Under the pieces are notes generated by a model. The model had not been told where the DNA came from and searched no databases. It saw only the letters and a program-made list of their open reading frames with translations. From Sulfitobacter noctilucicola (GTDB lineage Bacteria > Pseudomonadota > Alphaproteobacteria > Rhodobacterales > Rhodobacteraceae): DNA of 64,000 bases. The stretch lies in assembly GCF_000622385.1 (NCBI RefSeq), contig NZ_JASD01000008.1, positions 2,914,001 through 2,978,000 of the forward strand, given 5' to 3'. The position numbers were made by a program, and so were the translations under genes. This document shows, in pieces, positions 19,139-28,699 of the stretch. The number at the start of each line of letters is the position of its first letter. Position 1 is the first letter of the stretch.

Positions 19139-19584
19139 AGCGCTTGTTTTTAGTCCTGATGCTGCTCGCCACACCACTTATGGCGGTTCAGCCGGATGAA
19201 ATTCTGGACGATCCTGTGTTGGAAGAACGCGCCCGCGAGCTTTCTAAAGGGTTGCGCTGTCTGGTGTGCCGAAACGAAAGCATCGACGAAAGTGATGCAA
19301 CGCTGGCCCGCGATCTGCGCCTCTTGGTGCGCGAGCGGCTGGTTGCAGGCGACAGTGACGCTGAAACAATTGACTACATCGTGGACCGCTACGGCGAATT
19401 TGTGTTGTTGAAGCCGGATACCTCGGGGGCAAATTGGTTGCTTTGGGCTGCGGGGCCTTTGATGCTGCTGCTTGCAGGGGGTATGGGACTTGTCTATCTG
19501 CGCGGACGTGCGACAAGCAACGCCGCAGCGCATGTTCCGCTCAGCGATGAAGAACAGGCGCGGCTTGACGACATACTGCGATGA
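19135..19584 (+). CDS. ccmH: cytochrome c maturation thiol-reductase CcmH
   Basis: CcmH reduces the CXXCH cysteines of apocytochrome c before heme attachment. The 149-residue protein has a signal peptide (about residues 1-18), the redox motif LRCLVCRNES with Cys42 and Cys45, and a membrane helix at about residues 98-118. It starts inside the ccmF stop (ATGA). A ccmI gene, often next in other proteobacteria, does not follow; an unrelated enoyl-CoA hydratase comes 120 bases downstream. Confidence 0.95.
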   Translation: MKRLFLVLMLLATPLMAVQPDEILDDPVLEERARELSKGLRCLVCRNESIDESDATLARDLRLLVRERLVAGDSDAETIDYIVDRYGEFVLLKPDTSGANWLLWAAGPLMLLLAGGMGLVYLRGRATSNAAAHVPLSDEEQARLDDILR

Positions 19585-19704
19585 CACGCCTTTCTCCGCA
19601 GAGTGTTCCTGAAAATAACACCCAAATGACGTCTGGTTTTGCTGGCTCCTCATCTCCACTTTGGTAGGCTCCGCGCAACGCTGGTCAGAAAAGGAAGCCC
19701 GATC

Positions 19705-20481
19705 ATGGATTATCAAACGATCACCTACACGCTGGAGGACGGGATCGCGGTTCTGACACTTTCGCGTGCAGACAAGATGAATGCGCTCACCACCCAGATG
19801 CGGGCAGAGATCGCTCATGCCGCGACCCAAGCCGGCAAGGATGCGCGGGTTCTCGTTATCACAGGCGAGGGCAGGGCCTTCTGCTCGGGTCAGGATCTTG
19901 GCGACCGCGCGGGCGGGGCCTCTGTCGATCTAGAGCGTACCCTGCGTGATGAATACGCGCCGATGTTGCGGGCTATCGTGAATTGTCCTATCCCGACGAT
20001 TGCTGCGGTGAACGGTGCCGCGGCTGGTGCTGGCGCTAACCTTGCGCTGGCGGCCGACGTGGTGATCGCGACAGAATCCGCTTATTTTCTACAGGCCTTC
20101 ACACGTATCGGGCTAATCCCGGATGCGGGCGGCACGTACGTTCTGCCGCGCTCCATGGGAACGGCCAAGGCAATGGGTGCGGCACTCTTTGCTGACAAGA
20201 TTAGCGCACGGCAGGCCGACGACTGGGGTATGATCTGGGAAGCGGTGCCGGATGCTGATTTTGACACGCAGTGGCGCAACCGGGCGGCCCATCTGGCCAG
20301 TGGTCCGACCGTTGCCTTCGCAGAAGCCAAGCAGGTCATCCGTGGCGCGTGGGACAACACCTTTGAAGAGCAGTTGACGCTTGAGGCACAAGCACAAGGC
20401 AAATGCGGCAAGTCTCGCGACTTCAAAGAGGGCGTACTGGCCTTTACCGAAAAACGTCCCGCGACGTTTGAAGGCCGCTAA
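19705..20481 (+). CDS. enoyl-CoA hydratase/isomerase family protein (PaaG-like)
   Basis: The 258-residue crotonase-fold protein has the oxyanion-hole segments GRAFCSGQDL and NGAAAGAGANLALAAD, and IPDAGGTYVLPR in the active-site wall. This pattern is closest to PaaG, the 1,2-epoxyphenylacetyl-CoA isomerase of phenylacetate breakdown, but generic 2-enoyl-CoA hydratases look similar. I chose ATG 19705 (MDYQTITY) after GGAAG, not an earlier in-frame start. The rest of a paa cluster is absent here. The indolepyruvate oxidoreductase of this window produces aryl-acetyl-CoA, a compatible upstream substrate, though the genes are 7 kb apart. Function beyond the family is uncertain. Confidence 0.85.
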   Translation: MDYQTITYTLEDGIAVLTLSRADKMNALTTQMRAEIAHAATQAGKDARVLVITGEGRAFCSGQDLGDRAGGASVDLERTLRDEYAPMLRAIVNCPIPTIAAVNGAAAGAGANLALAADVVIATESAYFLQAFTRIGLIPDAGGTYVLPRSMGTAKAMGAALFADKISARQADDWGMIWEAVPDADFDTQWRNRAAHLASGPTVAFAEAKQVIRGAWDNTFEEQLTLEAQAQGKCGKSRDFKEGVLAFTEKRPATFEGR

Positions 20482-20489
20482 TAAACTAA

Positions 20490-20516
20490 GCCTGCCGGTG
20501 AAGGACACTGGCAGGC
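20490..20516. terminator. hairpin between convergent genes
   Basis: An 11-bp stem (GCCTGCCGGTG / CACTGGCAGGC, one G-U pair) with loop AAGGA follows the enoyl-CoA hydratase stop by nine bases. It lies before the end of the convergent small gene, so it probably terminates both directions. The T-run is weak (ATTTG). Confidence 0.6.
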
Positions 20517-20548
20517 ATTTGCGTCGTCAGTGGTAGGAAGCGCGCGCC

Positions 20549-20926
20549 CTAAACAGCGCGTTCAACCAATAGAATATCTTCTACAGAGAGGCCGGGACCG
20601 GCAGCGCGGGCTACCACTGCGACAGCAACACCGTCCGCCAGAACCGAATGTACATTGCCTGCGATCGTACGGATCGTAATTTCGGGTGGTGGTGCGCCTT
20701 TGTCATAGACCACAGCGACCTTGTCATGGTCCGTGCTGCTATCGGGCACCAGCATGCCCTGCGGCGCAGCTTCTGACTTATCATGGGCTTGCGGCATCCC
20801 CGCCGCACGGTCCCAGCACAAATTGCTCAGGCGGCCATCATCACTCATGGTGAGGTCACCTTGAGCGGCTTTCCAACGGTGTGACGGATCGAAAAGGTTA
20901 CTAGGGTCAACATACTCATCAAACAT
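20549..20926 (-). CDS. conserved protein of unknown function
   Basis: The 125-residue acidic protein begins MFDEYVDPSNLFDPSHRW and ends GPGLSVEDILLVERAV. It has no signal peptide, membrane helix or recognisable catalytic motif, and contains one cysteine. I believe similar proteins occur in other Roseobacter genomes but cannot name a family. A perfect TTAA-N7-TTAAC site lies 42 bases before its ATG, suggesting control by the cell-cycle/GTA regulator CtrA. The downstream neighbour is convergent, so it is probably transcribed alone. Coding is supported by normal codon use and isolation from other frames. Confidence 0.75.
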   Translation of the reverse strand: MFDEYVDPSNLFDPSHRWKAAQGDLTMSDDGRLSNLCWDRAAGMPQAHDKSEAAPQGMLVPDSSTDHDKVAVVYDKGAPPPEITIRTIAGNVHSVLADGVAVAVVARAAGPGLSVEDILLVERAV

Positions 20927-21246
20927 GCAGCGGCGACATAGGGGTACATAACTAACCTTTCTCGGTGCGTTAACAGGACGTTAAAGGGTCGCGACTGCGG
21001 GGGTCAAGCAATCCGGATCATTGTAAACGCCCGCGAAACAATGCCTTAATTCTGCCTTGTTTCGGGCTTTCCTGTTTCGAAACGGGCAATCCGGCCAGAA
21101 ACAATTTGCGTGTTTTTCAGGCATTTAGAAGAGCGGCCCGTCTAACCCATCTCTTATGATTCGAAGTTTAACACCGAAATGCTGCGGTCACGGTGTTTGA
21201 TGCGTGCGAAGTGTGTTGCCAACAGCGAAACAATAGCCCACACGCA
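20927..21246. other. gene-free stretch between the unknown gene and gltA
   Basis: About 320 bases carry the CtrA-type site near 20970. An inverted repeat, AACACCG ... CGGTGTT, lies near 21170-21200, and a short CCTGTTTCGAAACGGG palindrome near 21071. I see no coding frame with support. A small RNA is possible but there is no clear T-tailed terminator. Confidence 0.35.
20967..20984 (-). promoter_or_regulatory. perfect CtrA-type site
   Basis: On the minus strand the sequence is TTAACGTCCTGTTAACGC, an exact TTAA-N7-TTAAC match oriented toward the 125-aa unknown gene and 42 bases before its ATG. It shares 14 of 18 bases with the site upstream of cimA (54812-54829). CtrA binding is inferred from the motif only. 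Confidence 0.55.
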
Positions 21247-21273
21247 CTGCGCCCCGGAAAGACCGGGGCGCAG
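21247..21273 (-). terminator. strong hairpin after gltA
   Basis: An 11-bp GC-rich stem CTGCGCCCCGG / CCGGGGCGCAG with loop AAAGA begins about 28 bases beyond the gltA stop on the minus strand. There is no clear T-run, so it may act as an mRNA-end stabiliser or a weak intrinsic terminator. Confidence 0.6.
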
Positions 21274-21300
21274 GTAGCTTCATGATGTCAGGCCCTACGA

Positions 21301-22596
21301 TCAGCGGCTTTCAATATCCACGTAATCGCGCGAAGTCTCGCCCAGGTACAACTGGCGTGGGCGTCCGATCTTGTTCTGTGGATCGGTAATCATTTCTTTC
21401 CACTGTGAAATCCAGCCAACGGTGCGCGACAGCGCAAAGATCGGCGTAAACATCGACGTGGGGAAACCCATCGCTTCGAGGATGATACCGGAATAGAAAT
21501 CCACGTTCGGGAACAGTTTCTTCTCGGCAAAGTACGGATCACTCAGCGCGGCTTTTTCAAGCTCTTTGGCAACCTGCAGGATCGGGTTGTTTTCAACACC
21601 CAGCAGTTCCAGCACTTCATCCGCGCTTTCTTTCATTACAGTCGCGCGAGGGTCATGGTTTTTGTAAACACGGTGACCAAAGCCCATCAGACGGAACGGA
21701 TCGTTCTTGTCCTTGGCGCGGGCGATGAATTCGGGAATGCGATCCGGTGTGCCGATTTCCTTGAGCATTTCAAGGCAGGCCTGGTTTGCACCACCATGCG
21801 CCGGACCCCAAAGGCAGGCGATACCGGCAGCGATACACGCGAAGGGGTTCGCACCCGAAGATGACGCGAGACGCACAGTCGAGGTCGAGGCGTTCTGCTC
21901 GTGATCGGCATGGAGCGTGAAGATACGGTCCATCGCACGGCTCAGGATCGGATCTACAACGTAGTCTTCGGCAGGGACGGCAAAACACATGCGCAGGAAG
22001 TTTGACGCATAGTCCAGATCGTTGCGTGGATATACAAACGGCTGACCGATTGTATATTTATACGCCATTGCCGCAATCGTCGGCATTTTCGCGATCAGAC
22101 GGATGGAAGCAACCTCGCGCTGCCATTCGTCGGAAATATCCGTGCTGTCGTGATAGAACGCAGACATCGCGCCAACCACACCAACCATAACGGCCATCGG
22201 GTGTGCGTCACGGCGGAAACCACGGAAGAAATTCATCATCTGTTCGTGGATCATCGTGTGGTTTGTCACACGGCTTTCGAAATCTTCCAGCTCCGCAGGG
22301 GAGGGCAGCTCACCATAAAGCAGCAGATAGCAAACTTCGAGATAGTGTGATTTGCCGGCCAGCTGGTCGATCGGATAGCCGCGGTGCAGCAGCACGCCTT
22401 CTTCACCGTCGATAAAAGTGATGGTGCTGTCGCAGGCCGCTGTCGACGTGAAGCCGGGGTCGTATGTGAACACATCGGCTTGTGCATAAAGCTTGCGGAT
22501 GTCGATCACATCGGGGCCCGCAGTGGGTGAAAAGATGGGCAGCTCGTAGCTTTCGCCATCAATGGTCAACGTTGCGGATTTTTTACTCTCTGTCAT
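21301..22596 (-). CDS. gltA: citrate synthase
   Basis: GltA condenses oxaloacetate and acetyl-CoA in the TCA cycle. The 431-residue product is the hexameric type I bacterial form. It carries [12 protein letters not shown] with an active-site His, [13 protein letters not shown] with the second His, and the final catalytic Asp region VDFYSGII. I chose ATG 22596 ([10 protein letters not shown]) after AAAGGGA. An in-frame extension upstream adds residues atypical for the family. gltX lies upstream on the same strand, about 110 bases away, with a possible hairpin between. Confidence 0.97.
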   Translation of the reverse strand: MTESKKSATLTIDGESYELPIFSPTAGPDVIDIRKLYAQADVFTYDPGFTSTAACDSTITFIDGEEGVLLHRGYPIDQLAGKSHYLEVCYLLLYGELPSPAELEDFESRVTNHTMIHEQMMNFFRGFRRDAHPMAVMVGVVGAMSAFYHDSTDISDEWQREVASIRLIAKMPTIAAMAYKYTIGQPFVYPRNDLDYASNFLRMCFAVPAEDYVVDPILSRAMDRIFTLHADHEQNASTSTVRLASSSGANPFACIAAGIACLWGPAHGGANQACLEMLKEIGTPDRIPEFIARAKDKNDPFRLMGFGHRVYKNHDPRATVMKESADEVLELLGVENNPILQVAKELEKAALSDPYFAEKKLFPNVDFYSGIILEAMGFPTSMFTPIFALSRTVGWISQWKEMITDPQNKIGRPRQLYLGETSRDYVDIESR

Positions 22597-22648
22597 GCGG
22601 TCCCTTTCGTCTGATTGGCAGTCGTGCTTTCTGCACGCCGTCGGGGGC

Positions 22649-22668
22649 ACGGCCCGTGGCAGGGCCGT
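22649..22668 (-). terminator. possible hairpin between gltX and gltA
   Basis: A 7-bp stem ACGGCCC / GGGCCGT with a 6-base loop lies 40 bases beyond the gltX stop. There is no T-run. It may partially separate the gltX and gltA transcripts, but support is weak. Confidence 0.3.
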
Positions 22669-22707
22669 TCCGTGGTGTTATCTACCGGATGTTGCAAAGG
22701 TGTTACC

Positions 22708-24114
22708 CTAAGCTGATGCACCGGCATCCGTCAGTCGGGCGAGGGATTCATCACGTCCTAACACGAGCATCATGTCAAAAACCGACGGGGTCACCGCGCG
22801 CCCTGCAAGCGCCGCCCGAAGGGGGCCTGCAAGTTTGCCGAATTTGGTGTCTTTGGCGGCAGCAAAGCCGTTCATGACCTCTTCCAGCGTTTCTCTGTTC
22901 CAGCTACCAGCCTGCAACTGCGGCGTCAATTCGTTCAGCATACCACGGGATACCGTATCAAGCGCCTTGGCCGCTTTTTCGTCCGGCTGAACGGGTCGTG
23001 ACGCCAGAACAAAGTGTGCTTTATCAAGAAGTTCGGGCAGGGTTTTCGCCCGTTCTTTCAGGCAATACATGGCCCGCTCCAATCCGTCACTTTGTTGTTC
23101 CGTAAGGTCAGGCAGGTTCGCCGCGCTCAAATAATCCTCACATTCGCGCCGCAACGCAGCATCATCGCTTTGCGCAATATGCTGACCGCAGATGTTCTCC
23201 AGCTTTTTGAGGTCGAACTGCGCGGGACTTTTGCGGATACCATCAAGGTCAAACCATTCGAGCGCTTGTGCATCGGTGAAAAACTCGTCGTCGCCGTGGC
23301 TCCAGCCCAGACGCGCCAGATAGTTGCGCATGCCAGCGGCGGGATAACCCATCACCTGATATTCCTGCGCACCCAATGCGCCGTGGCGTTTGCTCAGCTT
23401 CTTGCCGTCATCACCGTGGATCAGCGGTATATGCGCCCACACCGGCACATCCCATCCCATCGCCTCATAGATCATCATTTGCCGTGCGGCATTGTTGAGG
23501 TGGTCATCCCCGCGCACAACGTGGGTCACACCCATATCGTGATCGTCGACAACAACCGCGAGCATATAAACCGGCGTCCCGTCAGAGCGCAGCAGCACCA
23601 TATCATCGAGCGTTTCGTTCTGGATCGTCACATCACCCTGTACGCGGTCGCGGATGATCGTGGTGCCTTGCTGCGGGGCTTTGATGCGCACGACATAGGG
23701 TGCATCGGGATGGCTGGCAGGGTCCGCATCGCGCCAAGGGGAATGATACAATGTGCTTTTGCCCTCGGCCTTTGCAGCCTCGCGGAAAGCGGTGATCTCT
23801 TCCTGCGTTGCAAAGCACTTATAGGCTTTCCCCTGCGCCAGAAGGTCCAGCGCCACTTCGGCGTGCCGCTGTGCATTATCGAACTGGCTCACGATTTCGC
23901 CGTCATGGTCCAGCCCGAGCCACGCCATGCCTTGCAAAATGGCGGCGGTCGCCTCCGGGGTCGAGCGTGCGCGGTCTGTGTCCTCAATCCGCAGCAGGAA
24001 CTTGCCGCCGCGCCCGCGTGCATAAAGCCAGTTGAACAACGCCGTGCGCGCGCCCCCGATGTGCAGAAATCCGGTAGGGGACGGGGCGAAACGGGTAACG
24101 ACGTCTGTGGACAT
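22708..24114 (-). CDS. gltX: glutamyl-tRNA synthetase
   Basis: This class I aminoacyl-tRNA synthetase charges tRNA-Glu (and in many alphaproteobacteria one copy also serves tRNA-Gln). The 468-residue protein has the HIGH-type motif in [19 protein letters not shown] (His18) and the KMSKS-type motif [10 protein letters not shown] near residue 245. Length is normal. Rhodobacterales commonly carry two GltX copies; whether this one is discriminating cannot be told by eye. It is divergent from comEC across 114 bases. Confidence 0.96.
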   Translation of the reverse strand: MSTDVVTRFAPSPTGFLHIGGARTALFNWLYARGRGGKFLLRIEDTDRARSTPEATAAILQGMAWLGLDHDGEIVSQFDNAQRHAEVALDLLAQGKAYKCFATQEEITAFREAAKAEGKSTLYHSPWRDADPASHPDAPYVVRIKAPQQGTTIIRDRVQGDVTIQNETLDDMVLLRSDGTPVYMLAVVVDDHDMGVTHVVRGDDHLNNAARQMMIYEAMGWDVPVWAHIPLIHGDDGKKLSKRHGALGAQEYQVMGYPAAGMRNYLARLGWSHGDDEFFTDAQALEWFDLDGIRKSPAQFDLKKLENICGQHIAQSDDAALRRECEDYLSAANLPDLTEQQSDGLERAMYCLKERAKTLPELLDKAHFVLASRPVQPDEKAAKALDTVSRGMLNELTPQLQAGSWNRETLEEVMNGFAAAKDTKFGKLAGPLRAALAGRAVTPSVFDMMLVLGRDESLARLTDAGASA

Positions 24115-24156
24115 GAGCGCACTTTCTTAACTGAATGATACCGGAGCCGGTTTGCA

Positions 24157-24172
24157 TTTACCTTTTGCTAAC
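24157..24172 (+). promoter_or_regulatory. near-consensus CtrA-type site upstream of comEC
   Basis: The sequence TTTACCTTTTGCTAAC reads as TTTA-N7-CTAAC, one mismatch in each half from TTAA-N7-TTAAC. It ends 56 bases before the comEC start. In R. capsulatus, natural-transformation-type genes used for GTA uptake, comEC among them, are CtrA-dependent, which makes the position notable. Binding is inference. Confidence 0.4.
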
Positions 24173-24228
24173 CATGCGCCCGTTAGGGTTTGAAGCCTAT
24201 CTATCCAGTGCGATGAACGGGGGCAAGC

Positions 24229-26313
24229 ATGGGGCGTATCCCCCGCATGATCACGCAAAGCCGGGCGCGGATGAACACGGTCTTGCTGGCACAGCGCGGC
24301 GGCATGCTGGGCTGGGTGCCGGTGTGTCTTGCGCTTGGCATCGGTCGCTACTTCTCGCTCCGGATAGAACCGCATCCTACCATCTTCTTGTGGCTCGCGA
24401 TTGCGGCACTCGCGCTAATTATCTTTTCGTGGCGGGTGCCGGACGCGCTTGGCCCCTTGGTCACCGGCCTATCGCTTTGTTTTATCGGTTTCATCCTTGC
24501 AGGCGCGCGGGCGCATTCGGTCGCGGAACCGGTGTTGGGCTGGCGTTACTACGGCGCTGTAGAGGGGCGCGTGGTTGCGATGGACCGCAGCCAGTCGGAT
24601 GCGCTCCGCCTCACGCTCGATCAGGTGCGACTGGACCGCGTGCCGCCAGACCGCACGCCCAAAAGGGTCCGCATTTCCCTACATGGGGCCGGCACCCAAG
24701 GCATTACACCCGAGCCTGGTCTGCGGGTTATGACAACCGCACATCTGTCGCCGCCCTCCGGTCCGGTAGAGCCGGGCGGTTTTGATTTCCAGCGTCATGC
24801 GTGGTTCGCGAGACTAGGCGCGGTCGGGTATACCCGCGTGCCATTAATGGGGGCAGGGGCCGCAGAGGACGGACATGCAGGCCTTATGGTGTTCCGCATT
24901 CGCATGGCGGCGTCTGCCCGCATTCAATCCGTGTTGACAGGGGATACCGGCGGATTTGCAGCGGCGATTACCACTGGCGATCGCAGCGCCATGAGCCGCG
25001 ACGCGCTTGATGCTTTACGTGCCAGCAACCTGGCCCATCTTCTGGCGATCTCGGGATTGCACATGGGGTTGCTGACTGCCTTGGTCTTTGCCGCTTTGCG
25101 TATGGCGCTCGCGGCCATTCCGCATGTCGCGCTCCGCTGGCCGACCAAAGGCATCGCCGCCATTGGCGCGCTGATCGCGGCGGCGGGCTATCTGGCGCTC
25201 TCAGGGGGGAATGTAGCAACCCAGCGGGCGTTCATCATGGTCGCTGTGGCGCTCGCCGCGCTGCTGATTGGACGGCGGGCACTGTCGCTGCGGGCCGTAG
25301 CAGTTGCCGCGATCATCGTGCTGGCGTTGCGTCCCGAGGCGTTGATGGGTCCGGGCTTTCAGATGTCCTTTGCCGCCACGACCGCGCTTGTGGCTGTTTT
25401 CGGCTGGTTGCGAGAAATTGAACAGGACATTGTGCCCAAATGGGCCAAACCGGTTTTTGCGACCGTGGTGTCATCTGCGGTTGCAGGTCTGGCCACAGCC
25501 CCGATCGCCGCCGCCCATTTCAACACCATCGCGCATTACGGATTGATCGCGAACCTTCTGTCGGTGCCGCTGATGGGCGTGCTGGTGATGCCCGCCGCGA
25601 TCCTTGCGTTTCTGCTGGCACCGTTAGGGTTGGACTGGATCGGGTTGTGGGTCATGGGGCTTGGCCTAGACTGGATTTTGGGTGTCGCCCATTGGATCGC
25701 CGAACTAGAGGACGCGCGGGGCTACGTGATGGGGCCGGGCCCTTGGGTGCTGCCGCTTCTGGCGCACGGATTTCTGACATTAATTTTGTGGCAGGGGCAC
25801 CTTCGGTGGGCGGGCGGCGTCATGATGGTGCTCAGCTTTGTTCTTTGGCACGGGGCGCGCAGGCCGGACGTTCTGATCGCGGACACCGGCAGTCTGGTCG
25901 GTGTTATGACGCCTGAGGGACGGGCCTTGAGCAAAGCCAAAGGGGCTGGATTTGTCGCAAGGAACTGGCTTGAAAACGATGGCGCTGGCCTAAGTCAGAT
26001 GGAAGCGGCAACACTTTGGGTCACCCGAGAAGTGATACATCTTTCAGGCAAACGCGCTACAGCAGCGATGACAGAGTGCTCAGAGAGCCAGATCATTGTG
26101 GCCTCTGCCAAAGCAGACCATCTGCGTGGCCGGAATTGTCTTCTTTTCGACCCGACAACGCTCAAACAGACCGGAGCGGTTGCGATGCGCAAAACACCCC
26201 AAGGATGGAAAATTACCACCGCACGCCAGATGGCCGGAGAGCGGCTCTGGACCCAGTGGCCCAAAGACCGCAAGGATCAGTATGTGCGGATCAAACCAAC
26301 CAAAAGCCCCTGA
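24229..26313 (+). CDS. comEC: ComEC/Rec2 family DNA uptake channel
   Basis: ComEC forms the inner-membrane channel for single-stranded DNA in natural transformation and in GTA-mediated DNA acquisition. The 694-residue protein has N-terminal helices, a soluble OB-like region (about residues 100-200) and the Competence domain with [11 protein letters not shown] and many helices up to about residue 540. A C-terminal region follows. That region lacks the HxHxDH signature of the metallo-beta-lactamase domain present in Bacillus ComEC. Starts at 24229 and 24247 are both plausible. Its 3' end overlaps the convergent lexA by 37 bases. Confidence 0.92.
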   Translation: MGRIPRMITQSRARMNTVLLAQRGGMLGWVPVCLALGIGRYFSLRIEPHPTIFLWLAIAALALIIFSWRVPDALGPLVTGLSLCFIGFILAGARAHSVAEPVLGWRYYGAVEGRVVAMDRSQSDALRLTLDQVRLDRVPPDRTPKRVRISLHGAGTQGITPEPGLRVMTTAHLSPPSGPVEPGGFDFQRHAWFARLGAVGYTRVPLMGAGAAEDGHAGLMVFRIRMAASARIQSVLTGDTGGFAAAITTGDRSAMSRDALDALRASNLAHLLAISGLHMGLLTALVFAALRMALAAIPHVALRWPTKGIAAIGALIAAAGYLALSGGNVATQRAFIMVAVALAALLIGRRALSLRAVAVAAIIVLALRPEALMGPGFQMSFAATTALVAVFGWLREIEQDIVPKWAKPVFATVVSSAVAGLATAPIAAAHFNTIAHYGLIANLLSVPLMGVLVMPAAILAFLLAPLGLDWIGLWVMGLGLDWILGVAHWIAELEDARGYVMGPGPWVLPLLAHGFLTLILWQGHLRWAGGVMMVLSFVLWHGARRPDVLIADTGSLVGVMTPEGRALSKAKGAGFVARNWLENDGAGLSQMEAATLWVTREVIHLSGKRATAAMTECSESQIIVASAKADHLRGRNCLLFDPTTLKQTGAVAMRKTPQGWKITTARQMAGERLWTQWPKDRKDQYVRIKPTKSP

Positions 26314-26978
26314 ACCTTCACTTGGTCAGAAGGCAGAACACGTGTCTCATACACCGGATTGGCCGCTTCCAGCGCAATAGAGGCACCTTTGCGCCGGAAG
26401 GTCTTCAAAGTCGCTTCGCTGTCATCCACCAGTGCTACGACTATATCGCCGTCTGACGCCACTGACGTTTCGCGGATCACGACCACATCACCATCGTTGA
26501 TGCCCGCATTGATCATCGAATCCCCTTTGACCTCAAGCGCGTAGTGATCGCCCGATCCGGCAATCATGCCGCCTGGAACGGTGACGGAATGGGTCATGTG
26601 ATTGATCGCTTCAATCGGCACACCCGCAGCGATCTGGCCCATGACGGGCACCTTGGCACTGTCGGTATTCGCTACTGGCATCGCGGCGGGGGGCGGTGGC
26701 GCATCAGGACGGTCGCCTTCGATCACACGCGGCACGAAGCCGGAATTTGGTGCACCGCCAAGGCTTTCGGGGAGCTTCACAATCTCGATCGCGCGGGCGC
26801 GGTGGGCCAGGCGGCGGATAAACCCGCGTTCTTCCAGTGCTGTAATCAAACGATGGATGCCGGATTTGGAGCGCAGGTCGAGCGCCATTTTCATCTCGTC
26901 AAAGCTCGGCGGTACGCCATCGCGTTGCACACGCTTGTGAATGAACGCCAACAGATCGAGTTGTTTTTTGGTCAGCAC
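26277..26978 (-). CDS. lexA: SOS repressor LexA
   Basis: LexA represses DNA-damage genes and self-cleaves when RecA filaments form. The 233-residue product has an N-terminal winged helix ([16 protein letters not shown], then [17 protein letters not shown]). A linker rich in Pro/Ala follows, then the cleavage bond Ala118-Gly119 in GQIAAGVP, and the Ser154/Lys192 catalytic dyad in KGDSM and TLKTF. All key residues are intact. A LexA operator lies 31 bases upstream, so it is autoregulated. It is separated from moeA by 78 bases and ends convergently, overlapping comEC. Confidence 0.97.
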   Translation of the reverse strand: MLTKKQLDLLAFIHKRVQRDGVPPSFDEMKMALDLRSKSGIHRLITALEERGFIRRLAHRARAIEIVKLPESLGGAPNSGFVPRVIEGDRPDAPPPPAAMPVANTDSAKVPVMGQIAAGVPIEAINHMTHSVTVPGGMIAGSGDHYALEVKGDSMINAGINDGDVVVIRETSVASDGDIVVALVDDSEATLKTFRRKGASIALEAANPVYETRVLPSDQVKVQGLLVGLIRTY

Positions 26979-27008
26979 CGGGACACCTCCGACAAATGGT
27001 TTTCTTTT

Positions 27009-27023
27009 GTTCTAGGGATGTTC
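27009..27023. promoter_or_regulatory. LexA operator (alphaproteobacterial SOS box)
   Basis: GTTCTAGGGATGTTC is an exact match to the alphaproteobacterial SOS box GTTC-N7-GTTC and sits between the moeA stop and the lexA start, 31 bases from the lexA ATG. It should mediate lexA autorepression. The direct-repeat form, not an E. coli-style palindrome, is typical of this class. Confidence 0.85.
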
Positions 27024-27056
27024 TTGTTTTGTGTCAACGCCAACCTCGGGATGGTG

Positions 27057-28229
27057 CTAAAGCGGCAGGTATTCCACGATATCGCCCGCTTTGCGCGCGG
27101 GATCGGACACAGGACGCACCAGCAGGGCGTCCGCAGTTGCCAGAACGGTTAACAAAGAACTGTCCTGCCTTTCATCGGGGCAGAGCGCATCATCGACAAA
27201 ACGTGCCCGCATATAATGCGCACGTGGACCATTGGCGGGCAGGGCGCATGCCAATGGGGCGTGCTGTGCTGTCGGTTGGTTTTCGTTCAATCCCAGCATC
27301 TTGCGCAATACCGGTGCGACAAATACCTGCCCGCATACCATCGCGGATACAGGATTGCCGGGAAGGCCGATCATTGCAGCTTTGCCCAGACGACCAGCCA
27401 TCAATGGCTTTCCGGGCCGCATGGCAACTTTGTAAAAGCTCTGCTCCAGTCCCATCTCTGCCGCGACCGGTGCCACCAGATCGTGATCCCCGACAGATGC
27501 ACCACCGATCGTCACAATCAGATCAGCACCCTGAGCGAGCGTAAACGCCTGTTTCAACGAACTTTCCGTATCGCGTGCGATGGGCAGCAGGCGCACCTCA
27601 GCGCCAATACCCTCAATCATTGCGGCAAGCCCGTAGCTGTTGGATGCGATAATCTGATCGGGCCCGGGCTGTTCGCCAGGTTGGGCAAGCTCGTCTCCGG
27701 TGGCCAGGATGGCGACCCTTGGTTTGCGAGTGACGGGAACCTGCGCAATGTTCATCGCTGCCAGCAGGGCAATATCACTCGGACGCAGACGCAAGGGCGC
27801 ATCAACGCGTTGACCCTTCTCAAAATCACCTCCGGCGGGGCGGATGTTGTCCTTGTCCCCGATCTTGTGTCCGAGTGTGATCAGATCCCCGCGCCGCGTC
27901 GTGTCTTCCTGAATAACAACAAAATCCGCGCCTTCCGGAACAGGGGCTCCGGTAAAGATGCGCACGGCCTGACCCGCTCCGACGCTGCCGTCAAATCTGT
28001 GACCGGCCGCAGCTTCGCCAATCACTTTGAACATCGCGTCCGGCTCCACCTCGGCGCGGCGCACTGCGTATCCGTCCATAGAAGACGCGGCGAAAGGGGG
28101 CTGTGTGCGGCTGGCTGCGACGTCTCGGGCCAACACTCTTTGCGCGGCATCGCGCAGATGGACGTTCTCGCTCTCCAGCGGCTCCACCAGAGCCAGCAAA
28201 GCCTCCAGCGCCTGTTCGACAGAGATCAT
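27057..28229 (-). CDS. moeA: molybdopterin molybdotransferase
   Basis: MoeA inserts molybdate into adenylated molybdopterin. The 390-residue protein shows the N-terminal [17 protein letters not shown] segment, the central [10 protein letters not shown] motif, [11 protein letters not shown] for molybdopterin binding, and [11 protein letters not shown]. It overlaps moaC by 4 bases, and the two share a transcript with trp genes upstream. Other moco genes (moaA, mogA) are absent from the window. Confidence 0.96.
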   Translation of the reverse strand: MISVEQALEALLALVEPLESENVHLRDAAQRVLARDVAASRTQPPFAASSMDGYAVRRAEVEPDAMFKVIGEAAAGHRFDGSVGAGQAVRIFTGAPVPEGADFVVIQEDTTRRGDLITLGHKIGDKDNIRPAGGDFEKGQRVDAPLRLRPSDIALLAAMNIAQVPVTRKPRVAILATGDELAQPGEQPGPDQIIASNSYGLAAMIEGIGAEVRLLPIARDTESSLKQAFTLAQGADLIVTIGGASVGDHDLVAPVAAEMGLEQSFYKVAMRPGKPLMAGRLGKAAMIGLPGNPVSAMVCGQVFVAPVLRKMLGLNENQPTAQHAPLACALPANGPRAHYMRARFVDDALCPDERQDSSLLTVLATADALLVRPVSDPARKAGDIVEYLPL

Positions 28230-28699
28230 TCCGCCTCGAACCGGCCGGACTTTCCACCGTCCTTAAGAACGACACGCAAGCCACCGATTTCCATCGTTTT
28301 ATCTACCGCTTTCGTCATGTCATAGACTGTCAACGCACAGATCGAGGCTGCTGTGAGCGCCTCCATCTCAACGCCTGTCTGACCGGTCGTTTTGACCGTG
28401 GCCGTGATACGTACGCCGGGCAAGCCTGTGTCCAAGTCCAAATCTACACTGACCTTGGTAATCGGTAGGGGGTGACACAGCGGGATCAGATCAGGCGTAC
28501 GTTTGGCGGCCATGATGCCTGCCAGCCTTGCTACCCCTAGAACATCACCTTTCTTGGCGCGACCTTCTGAAATGATATCAAAGGTTTCGCGCTGCATCTT
28601 TATGTGGTTTTCTGCGACTGCAATCCGGGCCGTCACGGCCTTTTCAGAGACGTCGACCATATGCGCATCGCCCTGCGCGTCGAAATGCGTGAGAGGCAT
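28226..28699 (-). CDS. moaC: cyclic pyranopterin monophosphate synthase accessory protein MoaC
   Basis: MoaC completes the rearrangement of GTP-derived intermediate to cyclic pyranopterin monophosphate in molybdenum cofactor synthesis. The 157-residue product has [10 protein letters not shown] and the long conserved stretch [20 protein letters not shown] followed by MTKA. It starts directly after the trpC stop with no gap and overlaps moeA by 4 bases. Confidence 0.97.
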   Translation of the reverse strand: MPLTHFDAQGDAHMVDVSEKAVTARIAVAENHIKMQRETFDIISEGRAKKGDVLGVARLAGIMAAKRTPDLIPLCHPLPITKVSVDLDLDTGLPGVRITATVKTTGQTGVEMEALTAASICALTVYDMTKAVDKTMEIGGLRVVLKDGGKSGRFEAE

